This document shows, piece by piece, positions 37,939-49,560 of a stretch of DNA of 64,000 nucleotides (positions within the stretch are counted from its first letter, which is position 1; each line of letters begins with the position of its first letter). The stretch is taken from NCBI GenBank assembly GCA_023333565.1, contig JAJKFH010002711.1, positions 1 to 64,000 on the forward strand, given 5' to 3'. Position numbers and translations under genes: made by a program. The DNA is from Puffinus mauretanicus (taxonomy: Eukaryota > Chordata > Aves > Procellariiformes > Procellariidae). The notes under the pieces were generated by a model that worked only from the letters and a program-made list of their open reading frames with translations, was not told the origin of the DNA and searched no databases.

Positions 37939-40900
37939 ATTGGCTTAAGACCCAAAGCATGACATCTAACTTAATTAAGTATTAAAAAAAGTGGAAGTGC
38001 AAGCTCTGGATATTCTTTGTCTTTCTTGGAAAACACCCAGCACACAGACACATGGTGTGGGCTGATCCCAAGGCCGCTCATGTGAGGGAAGGTCTTTCCA
38101 TTTGCTGTCCATGGGCTCAGGATCAAATACGACATTAATGTTTTGAATATACGGAGCAGGACCCAGGCCAGTGTGCAAGCAAGGGGGATAGACTGCCAGC
38201 TATGCTCTGCCTCTGTGTGAGTGCTTGTGAGAGTGCCTCTATTTAGAGGTGTGTTGTGAGTGTTAATTAATGCAGCTGACCAATGATTTAAGGAGACATA
38301 AGTGAAGGAAAGGGGAAATTTTTTAGTATGTACATATTCAAAGCCCTTCTCTCCGTTGGATTTACAATCAGAATGCCTGGACAACTACTGTGGTTTCATT
38401 CATCTATGCGAGGTATTTACAGTATATTTACAGTAGCCATTTATAGTTCCTGAGCTTTTTTTCTTTGCAAACTTTAATTTAATAACTCCTAATATCCTTA
38501 GTCGCTTTCACACACAGTGTGCTCACTGAATTAAAGCCTTCTATTTCCTTCTGAATAGAAACCACTCCTGCCCAGACCTTGTGCAGCTAGGGATTTGAGT
38601 GCAGTAGACAATTTCAAAGACTGCTCTTTCTATTTAACAATCAGTGCATTAGGCTAAAATATTCACACAGATGCACTAGCAATTGAAAGGGTGTGTGGTG
38701 TAGTGACAAGGTCCTTCTGTTACCTGGAACTGTAGAATGATGAATGAGCATTAGTGGAATATTCTTTTGGCCTTTACGTTTACCTTGATCTTCTCACAGA
38801 ATGCAAATTGACATTATACCCACATTTCTATAGTATTTATTACTGTGGTCATGATGTGAGGGCTTTTTTCAATATGAATAGTGTAAAAGGGGAAACATAT
38901 TACTGCAAAGAGGCATTATTGTGCTGGGAATGTATAAACAGCTGAGAAGAATAGAGCGACATGCTCATAATGGAAACTGAAAGCTCTTCATTTTGTCCTG
39001 ATTGTCTACCCTTCCTTTTTAAACAACCTTCCTTTTTCCTAGCTATCAATACAAAGTTCTTTTTGGTAAAATGAAGTGCATTCATGCTGCCTGAAAGAAG
39101 CTTTTAAAGTTGATCTGTGCCCACACAAAAGGGAGGCAGTGTTTGAGCACATCAAGTTGAGGAAGCAAACTTGGTCAATGTTCATTACTCATGGCTTGAC
39201 ACTCTGAGCCTCCATATCATTTTGTAAAGAATCAGATAAACTTTCCTCGTGATAAACAACTGAAATAATTTTTCTTAGCTGTCAAGTCCTTTTCTCCCAT
39301 TTCCAGCCTGTTCTCACACTCTTCCCAGCTCGTAAAAGCAACTGAGCACAGCTCTTTGGACTGATAAATGGGCTCCTTTCAATTGGTGGCAGGCTTCAGG
39401 AAAAAGAGATAATCCTGGATAATGTGGACACAGTTTTCATTTCATGTCACCCAATTAAACTGCAATTATCCGGAGTGCAACAGCAGAAAAAGTGGAAAGA
39501 ATGGTAGGAGAATGAGGAGCCCTGGCTCCCTGGGACTCTTTATACTACACACATTAGCCTAGATTTGTTCTATTCTGATAATAAAGTGCCAGTCTAAGCA
39601 CTTAGCAGCACACAGTGAGAGACAGACCAGCTGCAACCTGTAGCTCAGAATGAAATACTATTGCAAGTGCTCTGGGAAATATCAGTTCGATCCAGAGTAA
39701 CTTTCTGGGAGATTATTTGCATCAGGAATCCAAAGCCCTGTGCCGTGGTTAATAACAGCCAGAGCAATATGGTCAGGAGGTGTTCTGAACAATGCGGCGA
39801 GGTTCAGATTACAGGTAAAACAAGGACAAAAAAAGCCTTTTCTTAACATGACTCAGAGTAGCACTGCAAGCCAAAATAAGGCAGATATCAAGCATTTTAT
39901 TATGAAGGCAAACTGCACTAACGTATCTTATCTCTTCAGCATTTTGGCTGAGATCTAGGGCAGGATGAATTTAATATGTTAATATGTCTTATTAAGTTAC
40001 CGCTCTTGCAGTAAAATAAACTGGATAATCTAACAGATCTGTTTTATCTCTAATTACCATGATCCTGGTAAACTGCAATTAAATAAACAGATGGAGTTTT
40101 TAAGCTTGTGGCCTGGTGCATGGGAACATTTCAGTAATTGAAATGCATATATTTGTTATTATTGCTTTATTTCTTTCACCCAGTACTGTGAGTGCATGGT
40201 GGCTGTGCTGTAGGTACGGGCTGTAAGTACGAGGGTGACATCTAAAGTGTATCCTACAACTAAAAAGCTTTGTTCCTGGAAGTCTCTGCTCTTTGCCCTC
40301 AAATTTCTTGTTTCATTTACTCCTACGCGAAGGACCAGGCAGGGCTACCCCAGGCTGTGAGACAAGGTAGGCAATTCGGCCCACATTCCCTTTCCTGAGA
40401 GGTAAGGTGGGCTTTAGGGTGTTACATTGCAATAGACTATGAACATACAGAGAATCACTTTTCCTTGGGGTCCCTTCGCACTCTGGGAAGCAGCAGCAAA
40501 ACGGAGAATGGCAACGCCTGAGGGTGCGTGCCAGCTCCCGTGCCAGGTGGTGTGTCTTAGTGAAGTCCCAGACAGGGGCCACCAGCCTTGGTGCAGTTAA
40601 TCAGATGCATCTGCCCTATATAATGGTGCAAAGGGGACAACAAGGGGACAGGAATTCCTAGGTCAGATCCAGAGCTCTCCACCATGACTGTGGGAGACTC
40701 TTAGGTATTACTTAAGCCTTCATCAGGCGCCAGGCTTCGTGTTTTTGTGTAATTTAATATCAAATGATAAACTATTTTTGCAATATTTTTTGTTAGTAAC
40801 AGAAAAGAGTGTGACGCTTCCTCAGGAAAGACAAAGCAAAATCTAAAACTGCGTAGTGATGAAGCCCACAATTCCTGAATGAAGCACAGCTATTTCATAA

Positions 40901-42382
40901 GCAGGTAGTTAGTTTTCAGAATGGAAACTTTCTGGTTTACCTGAAATTTTCAGCTTGGCCTTATATCCAGGTATTTATCAAATGGAAAAATGCATTTCCC
41001 CATCCCACCTGGGAAAAACCCAGGTGCAGAAAGATTTGGATTCTTCAGAGATGTTAATAAAATTGGGATTTCCCTGTTTCCAAAATAATACCATGCCTCC
41101 CACGCGCTTTATTCCATCCCTTCGCATTCCTACCTGAAGCAGGTTCTGGGCTGCTTTGAAGATTGCTTTTCTGTTTAAAACTTGAAAGCTACCTTGTTCC
41201 TCGTGGAACCTATTTAAATAGCAAAAAGCTGCGCCTTGATGTGAGCAGGAGCTGCGGAGTGGAAAGAGGGGCTGTGGCAGGGGTACGGGCACTCACACCC
41301 GCAGCTGATGTTAATGGAGCGGTTCGGTTCCTCTGAGAAAGGAGGGAATTTATACCAATAGAGGTACACATTTTAAAGTGTGGCAACTTTATTTTAATTT
41401 TTTTTTGGTCTCAAGGAGCCTCTAAGCAGCTGTCCTACAGAGAAGGGCAGTAAAAAGAGCCCTAGCTGGTAGCAACAGAGGTAGCATGATTTTCAGGAAC
41501 AAAAGCATTTTCCTTTTGGAAGCTCCCTCTCGGGGACAAGGTCGGTTCACCGGTGATTTGCTCCTAACATTTCAAAGATGAGCAGGACTGAAGAAGTGAG
41601 GGGAACCTACAGGAGGTGCCAAAGACTGATATGCATATGTAGGTAAAGAAAGGTGATCATATTTGATTTAGGGAACAAAGGTTGGGCAACAACGTAAAAT
41701 AAATCAATCTCTGATGGTTTTAGGAAGAAGGTCAAGTGCTTGAGCAATGTTAATCCCTTGTCGTGCCTGAGATCTGTCCTGATGAGAATGTCAAGACATT
41801 GATCTTACTAAGTGACATTTATCTATGTAAAATCAGAAATTAGATCCTGTGTATAACACGGGATAGTACATTACTGTGTTAGCAGAGTGCACGGAGTACA
41901 TTAACATCATGCATTAACGGCATATGGTGCAATGTAATGGAGAATTACATTGCACAGTCTTGTTACGTTGATTATGTCAGGCAATGTGCACACATTAAGA
42001 GAAGGTCCCTTCCCAAGCAGATCTGCAGTCCAAACAGGCGAGGGAAACAAACTTGTGCACACCACCTAGATGACTTGCCAGGCACAGAACCTGTGCCTTC
42101 CAGCTCTTAGCTCAGTTACCTCCCAGGAACTAGACCGTGCTGGGTAGGAGATCTGCATATCAGTCACATAACTGTTTTATCATTTATTTTCTTATCTTAG
42201 AAATACAAGAAGAATGTAAGAATAGTCAAGCCAGATGCTGACTTCATTTACAGCTAGGGAGAACGGGGAGTCACACCTTCACAGATGGCTCTACTTCCTC
42301 ATTTCTTTCTCCAAAGAGAAATGCTATCATGTAGTAATCTTCAGGAGAGGTTACTAGATGAGGTTTGTAAATCTCTTTAAAG

Positions 42383-42429
42383 ATATAGGTATACTATATA
42401 AATATATATATAAAAGTGTATATATATAT
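42383..42429. repeat. AT-rich (TA)n tract
   Basis: Interrupted TATATA runs over about 47 bases, with AAAGTG near the middle. Confidence 0.85.
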
Positions 42430-43749
42430 GATGACTTAAACCATCATTGTGAATGATTTTTCATTCCGGTGTGGAAAAGGCAGTGTCACACAGACTGGAT
42501 TTTAAAGGCTTGTAATTGCCATGCGATCCTTCTCTCCATTTCTACCTATTTACAACTTGTTAGGAAGAAACAGAAACTCTGGGATGGCTGCAATTTACCT
42601 CACGATCTGCTGTGCCCCATAAAGTCGTTCTGGGAGGACAAATGCTAACTCCTGAGGATGGAGCTTTCCCAAAATATCAATGTGTACCTCTCATAAGAGC
42701 TTCGTTAGCTGATGGCATTTTACTTGACTACCAGCAGTCATTGTTTCCCTCAGAAAGGAGCAGTGTCAGATAATTTCACCCCCCGCTTTCTCTTTGGTTG
42801 CACAGTGGGCCAGAAACAGGAATTAGAGACCCCCAAAGCAAGCGGAGGCCAGGGCTCTGAATGGAGCAGCTCTGTCTGAATCTCATGCTAATGAGATCAG
42901 GAAGGGAGGAAACGTTGAACTCCAACCCTGGGCTGCCAAGCAGCTCGCCCCTGCCTCCGCGGAGGGCAGAGCCAGCTGGGGGCAGGGAGGATCCCGAGGT
43001 ACCCAGGGGATAAGGATGCTACTCAGCTGGCAGGAAAGGGAGCAAGAGTTTCGCTTATCTTAATAGCTCCTTTTGTCCTGGAATCACAGTAGCATCCCTT
43101 ATTTGCAAACTTGAATAAGTATAATGCACGCTGAGCTCTTGCACAGGTGCTAGGCGCTGGTGGTTTTTCTCCGTGCCTGCACAATAACTGCTTTTTTTTC
43201 CAGGGCTGCAGGAAGGAACCGGAAAGACTCATTCAGACAAAAGTGCTGGCTGCACATTTGGGCGAAGTGCTGACTGGCTTTTGTTGCTGTGTACGTGGTG
43301 CCATCCGTGAGCCTGGCGATGATGACCTAGAAGGTGATCTGACAATGAATGTTTCTTTTGGAGAATGTGTCAACTATTGTAGAAGCTCGCACATTCGTAA
43401 TGAGACTAACCGGTTCCAACAGATAATTGCCTGGCAGTCTCTCTTGATAGCTGGGTAGATAAACAGTGTATTTTCTTCCCTTCCTTCAAAAGCTTAACAA
43501 GGGAGGCAAAACCAGGGACTTGAGCATCTGCAGGGATCAAGCAAAATGAGATTAAATCAGAGTAAGACAGAGAACTTAAGAAAAGTAGATGCACTCTTGT
43601 TTTTCTGAGAAGCTACACCCAGTGAGGAGCTGTCTTACTGAATTTAAATGGGTTTATACCATCTCGATCAACTTTGCTGACTTGCTTTTTTTAAGAATCT
43701 GGCATCGGACTGTTTCAGTCTCAGTAAAGGTTGCCTGCCAAATATCATG

Positions 43750-43778
43750 TTTTCTTTCTTTCTTTTTTTTTTTTTTTC
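43750..43778. repeat. Pyrimidine tract (TTTC)n/T(n)
   Basis: TTTC units pass into about 15 T residues, followed by CTCCAG. It resembles a splice acceptor tract, but no exon can be supported downstream. Confidence 0.8.
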
Positions 43779-46600
43779 TCCAGTCACAGTTTACAGCTTG
43801 CCCAAATCCACAAGAGGAGGTGATTGGTGTTGCCATATGGTGGCTATTGGATGTAATACTGTCCAGTTCGTGGATAACATCCTTTTCTTCTTAAAGCTCT
43901 GCTGCCCTCCAAGTTCACTAGATGCTGAGGGACTGTTAAATTTAGTAGGCTGAACATCTGAGAATGAAGAGAGGCTCATGAAATGCCTGTAAAGAACTTA
44001 CCTCTTCGAACGGGCTAAGATGCTTGTGGATTAACAGTTTGAGGAACCTTAGAGCATGCGCTTTGTAATATACTGCTGCTTCTACACAGGCTTTTTTCTA
44101 TCTTTCTGTGTTAACCTCTGCTGCAACGTAGGAGATGGAGCAGTCCATCACATGTGATTCAGGACAAAGTTAATTAGCCCACAATTAGATGACTTGAAAC
44201 TAAGTCTACCCTCATACACGAATATATTCCCCCTTGTTAAGATTTCTAGAAAGCCAGAAAGATGCTTGGAGCGAAAGAAATCCTCACTGTTAATGAGCAC
44301 ATCTTTTTCCGAGAAATAAGAAAGAAGGATCCAGTATATCTGTAAGTCTTTTGCTGTCTGCTTTGTTGTGATTAGTAACCTTCTTCTGGTGTAAGATGTT
44401 TCTCTCTTTGTGCATCAGGCTGTCATCGTAATAACAATTCTCAAACATTTCTATTGTGGTAAATTCAGATACCCTTGATCAGTATCGAGCACCTGTTGTG
44501 CTACAAACATACACGTAAATGTATTTGCTGGTGTTATCCACTATGGATTATATATCTTTTACTTAATTATTTTAAGTTATAGCATTATTATGTGCTTGTA
44601 ATATAGATTCAAGACCCATTTTTTTTCTGTCTGGAACCATTAGTGAAAACCTCATTTCCATTAAACTTTGTTCCATCAGATTTTGCTCCTTGAAAAAATG
44701 GCAACAAGCTAACAATTTTCTTATTAGAGAAACCAGAGAGCCAAATATATGTCCTCATTCTTAATGTAAATGTGGGAGGTAATATAGTGATTCATAACTT
44801 TTCCAAACCAAGTTATAATATTCAGTTACAAGAAAAGTAACCAAAAAGTAACTAACTCTGTTAAAGAAAAGTATTTGGGGAAGGTGGGAGATGTTTCTCC
44901 CATTTTCTTTGCAAGAAAGATGGGAATGTAAGGTACTCAGTCAAATGACCCATGGTGGCTTTAGTCTGTAGCTTATCATTTTAACTCTCTCAGGATCTAG
45001 AAGACCAAATTCAATTTTCTTTCCTGCTTAAAGATTTGAGACAACACCTTTCACAGGGATACCTCTGTACTCAATTTATGAAATAATTGAGTAGGTTTCT
45101 TACTCTCTCCCATGGATTCCTTCTTCAGAATAATTTAAATAACTATATGACAATTGGGGCAAGACGTGGACCCCCGGTGACCTCTCTTCATCTGAGCTAG
45201 GAGGCACTCTGGGTGGGATCTCCCTTCCAACTCCCACCACAGTTACCCAGCTGGAAAACAGCTTATCCAGTCATCGAGCATGCGAGTAAGGAGGACTCTA
45301 TGATGGGTGAACTAGTGGGGATCTGGGAATCAAAAAATAAATAACTTTTACAGCCTTAATTAGGATCCTGTTACAATGCTGGAACGTAAGAGGACTCTCT
45401 ACCAGTGGATTCTACATTCATCTGACCCTGCAAACCCAGAGACCACAGTAGTGCATCGTCCTGCCTTTAACATCAAACTGAATGGTGGCCCATCCTGCTC
45501 TGCAAAGCACCCATCCTGCCCGCTACCTGACAGCTGCCTGCACGGGGCACCGGTGCCGCAGGCAGCAGCAGCTGCAGGACACTCTGCACATAGCTGTGGT
45601 ATATATGGGAATGAATGGTAACCAGGGCTGCTGCTGCTGTTTTTATTTTGGCTAGTTGGCAGACGTCTCGCTATTCTTTAGCTTTTGAATTAGGATGATG
45701 TAAGAGGCCCAAGCGCTATGCTAAACACTCCACTACAAGGTTTATCAGAAAAGGCTGTCGGTCTTGAGAGAGTTACCCAGAATCGCAGAGAATTAGGAAC
45801 AAATTTCATGGGTAGTCAACAACTTCATGGGCTGAAGAAGTGAGTCAGTTCCTAATCCTGCGTGACTCTGGGTGACGGGCTTTCTGTAGGCAGACCACGC
45901 TGTATCTGGGGGAAGGCAACTGGGCATCTGCTTTGTGTGTGCACCCACGAAGGCCGTCTAATGTACACCCGCAGCCATGCACAACCCTCTTCTCTGGGCT
46001 GCCTGTCCCAGGGGTCTCTAGCACCCGTTGTTAAATCCATATGCTTGAGCTGTCAGGCAGATGCATCACCCCCATATGACCCTGGCTTTTTGTAAAGTAG
46101 GAGGAGGAAGCTTGTTTGGGTGAGTATATCGGAAACAGAGGAGCTCAAGTGCTGGTTGTTATTAACATACCACGCTGAAAACAGTCACTGCCTCAGCCTT
46201 AAACCCTCCAAGATACCAGGTCTGTCACGGTGGTTGATAACTCCCTTTCTCTGAGGTCATTCCCTGGGTCTCACGCTGACTTCCTGCATGACTTCAGTTG
46301 CTAAGCGTCTGCATCATTTCCTAAAACAGTTTTGAGGAGCTTTTGAAAATATAAAACTTGATAACTCATGCAGGGCCAAATTCAAAGCACCTTAAGAGCA
46401 GCGAAAGTCTTCCTACCACCACTAGTTGCTGAGACAGGAGCAGTCCCTCCCCCAGTTCAGAGGTCTCGCCTCCTACTCCCAAGGGTGGCTCTAATTAGCT
46501 TGTGCCACATCACCTAGCCTCCAGCTGAATCCTGTTCCAGCCCAGCCTTGTCAGAGCAGTGCTTAATTTTGTTTGTCCCAGACTTCCAGTTGTCTCATGT

Positions 46601-46612
46601 GCGAGCGCTCGC
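46601..46612. repeat. 12-bp CpG-containing perfect palindrome
   Basis: GCGAGCGCTCGC is its own reverse complement and holds three CpGs. It marks the left edge of the CpG-richer stretch that continues to 47.4 kb. Confidence 0.7.
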
Positions 46613-47179
46613 CATCAGCTCTGCTCCCCTATTGTTCGCTGCCGGTGCGCAGGGCCCGTGCGCTGCAGATGGAGTTCCTCGGGAGATTAATGATGTGCTG
46701 AACAATGCACTGTAGTTGATATCCGCTCGAACTCTGACACCTGACACTGGACACCTTCAGCTGTAAGAGCCAAGGGTTGAGCAAGTAAGCAAATTCTGAA
46801 TAGATACCGATTTCCCTCCAAATATCTGCGAATAATAACACTTCTTCGACGTATTTCTCACAGGTAGCTTTGCTTTTACTGGTTTTCACATAAATGCTGG
46901 AGAAAATGGTATTCTTATGGTTATACAATTCTTAGAAAAAGTATTTTGAACTCTGCCAGTCTGTGCCTCTGGCCCATCTCTCTTAGAGGTGGGAGGAGAA
47001 GCAGGTAATTAAAGTGTTTGTGTAACAGTTTGTTGCAGCTGTAGTTGACAATACAGACAAAAGCACCAGTTCCCCGTTTATCATTTAGCAAGGGCTCCCA
47101 GCGTCAGCGTGTCAACTGTCCTGCCTGAGGACGTGCGTTAAAGTAGTTATCAACTTCCCAAGACGGAGAGGCTCAAGTC

Positions 47180-47410
47180 GTTAGCCCCGCTCAAGTGGCA
47201 TCGTGTGTTTTCGCTCTCTCCCCCCCCCCCGGGCTGGCCCTCCCGGTTCCTCAGCCCGCTGCCCTTTCGTGACACGAACCCCGCGGTCGGGAAGGCGCTG
47301 GGTATTGTTAGCGCTGCTCCCTACAGTAGATTGGCAGCCAGGAGTGCCGGGGAATGACAGGTCCCATAATGCACCCTCATCGCGAAGATGGAGAGCGTCA
47401 CCTCTGTAAC
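47180..47410. promoter_or_regulatory. Small CpG-rich patch, possible regulatory element
   Basis: By hand I count roughly 15-18 CpGs in about 220 bases, close to the number expected from base composition, whereas the surrounding DNA is CpG-poor. The patch includes a C11 run (47220-47230) and the interrupted palindrome TTCGTGACACGAA (47266-47278). It is shorter than a classical CpG island. No TATA box or downstream gene is evident, so a promoter role is only a possibility. Confidence 0.35.
47266..47278. repeat. 13-bp interrupted palindrome
   Basis: TTCGTG and CACGAA flank a single A. This is a symmetric site of the kind bound by dimeric factors, but no specific factor can be named. Confidence 0.6.
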
Positions 47411-49455
47411 ATTCCCAGCTTTCATTAGCCTGAATGCAATTGTGCTAGGTTTAATTTTTGGAGTGTTTGCAGTTTTTCCAGCAAATAGCTGTTTGAACAC
47501 AGTGTCCCCATTATATCACCACAGTCAAAGAGAGGAAAGATAAAGGCATTGTGCAAAGTTTCTGTGGCTTTGCAGACAAGGATTTATGTACTGGAGAACT
47601 CTCATCTGGCAGTCAATTTGCCTTTGTCTTTCAAAGTAGTGGAAGTATCAAGGGAGTATGGCCGAGAGTTTTATTTGCTATTTACCAGATTACTGAAGTA
47701 TCGGGCATCTTTAGATCTGTTGTGAAGAAAAATGCTTTCAAAACGATTTTGCAAACTTCTGCTGAGGCTGAGGGGAGAGGCGAGGGAAACCCTTGAAATG
47801 TTGCCCTTTGAACTGCTAGAGGGGTGCATGATTGAGGAAAGGACTTGAGACTGTACAGTTTCATGAGTTTAAAATGCGATCTGTCATAAGGGTCTGTCCA
47901 GCAGAGAGAAAAAGAAAAAATGCATCTGCTACTATCTACTTTAGAGGAGTAACCATGTTAGTGAAAACAGTTCTTTCTGGCAAATGATAGTCCCTGGTTA
48001 GCATATATAAGGATAAACTGAGTTTAAAAAAATCAGCATTTTCTAAACAGGCAAGGGTGAGATTAATTTATAGCTCCACTTAGTTTACAGCTCAGCTTAC
48101 AACAAGCAAGAAGTATTGCAGTTAATGGGATCAGTCCTGGCTAACATTTTGCCCCTCAATCTTTCCCTAATATTTGATTCTGACTGACACAGCTAAAATT
48201 GTAGTGAAAGCAGAGCCTGTAAGACCAGGCTTTATTGTCTGAAAGCAGAAATGAATGGTATTCATCTAACACTCCTGAAAGTGGGTGAGAGCTAAGGGGA
48301 AAGCTGCTTACAAAAATGTGTAATTTAGCATTAAAATCAACTACTGTACTGGAGGGCCTGCATTATAAATACCTTGGCTACTTTAGATGATCCTGGGATT
48401 TGTGGAACGGTTAGCTTTGCTAACATGATAATTAATTGAAATAAGTCAAACCCAAAGTGATTCACGTGATGTTGCAGGAAGAAATCAGAACAGAACCTGT
48501 TGAGGGAAAAAAAGGCCTTTATACCAGAATAAAATATGACCCACTGATTTAGCGTTATCAATAGGGACCAGTAAATACACTGGAATGTCTAACTAGCTTG
48601 AAAGCCTACCAGTGCCTGAAGCCAACATTTACAAAGTTCCAAAAAAAATACCTACCTGAATGCCTGGCATCCATAAAGTTCTTGTAATTTCTGATTCCAG
48701 GTAAAATATTATGTGAAAGGCCGTTTCTGTAGCTAGCCTGGATAAATCCAAAAGCTGTGAGGTATCTCCTTAAACAATGCTTATCTCCCATGGAAGATGT
48801 GAGACTAACCTTCTGCTGTGTTTTTGTTATCTTGTTTCAGGGGAAGTTTCCTAGCCTATTCTTTCACAGGTGTAGGTGGTATCTGTGTTCGTTTCTGAAG
48901 AGCTGGTTTCTGGCCAGGCTGCTTAGCTAGCCTCAGGCCCCAATCCACAGTGCAGAATACGACCCCTTTTAAGGTACATTTTTAAAGCTTTTCCTTTGGC
49001 CGAGTGGGCCCTCCTTAATGTAACGTGAACCTTTCTCCTCCTAGTGCCAGCAAGCAACAGCCCAACGTCCTGCTCTAGAAAAGAGCAATGATCCTGCTGG
49101 GAAGGGCACCTCTTTGATCCACCACAGGATCCATTTCAGCCAGGCATGAAGCAGCCACCATGAAGACATGCCAAAGGCCAGTATTGTGCCAGTGCCACCA
49201 TTATTTTGGTCGTATATACGGTGCTGAGAGTTGTTTCTATTGGCCTGAGAGATCCTTTCTCCTGGGAAAGGATGGACAGGAGGACGTCGACCCAATCTGC
49301 TGCCGTATCGTTTCTCTATATGGCTGGGGAAGCTCTGCTACGGCACCTAGAGTGTTTTCAAGTGGATCAGTACAGCAGTCACTGAACCAATCTACAGGCA
49401 TCTGCAAAATATGAGCAGAAGGTCTAAGAGGGACAAGGAAACAAACCAAGCCTTT

Positions 49456-49560
49456 TGTTTAAGGTACTGGTCTGAGGCTCAGGAGATGTGGGAGATCCAT
49501 TCCTGCCTGGGTGACAGATCTTCATTGTTGATTTAGCCTCAGCATTACACCGTCTCTCCA
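49456..49560 (+). repeat. MIR-like ancient SINE relic
   Basis: ACTGGTCTGAGGCTCAGGAG, followed by ATGTGGGAGATCCATTCCTG and CCTGGGTGACAG, follows the 5' half of amniote MIR ('..actgggagtcaggagacctgggttc..'). A T-rich middle and a CTCAG...CTCTCC end continue the order. The copy is strongly diverged. Confidence 0.45.

Larger units (their letters stand above)
37939..49455. other. Non-coding stretch, no gene recognised
   Basis: Unique sequence with ATTA-rich blocks at about 39380-39480 and 39990-40110, an AT dinucleotide tract at 42.4 kb, a pyrimidine tract at 43.75 kb, and CpG-rich sequence at 46.6-47.4 kb. A short open stretch with splice-like edges lies at 44250-44341. No open frame matches a known protein. 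Confidence 0.65.

Noticed and set aside
39684..39697. B-box-like AGTTCGATCC suggesting a tRNA gene
   Set aside because: No A box, acceptor stem or cloverleaf could be found around it.
43204..43458. Acceptor-like T-rich tract plus open frame
   Set aside because: The acceptor is good but there is no convincing donor or protein family. Not strong enough to list as an exon.
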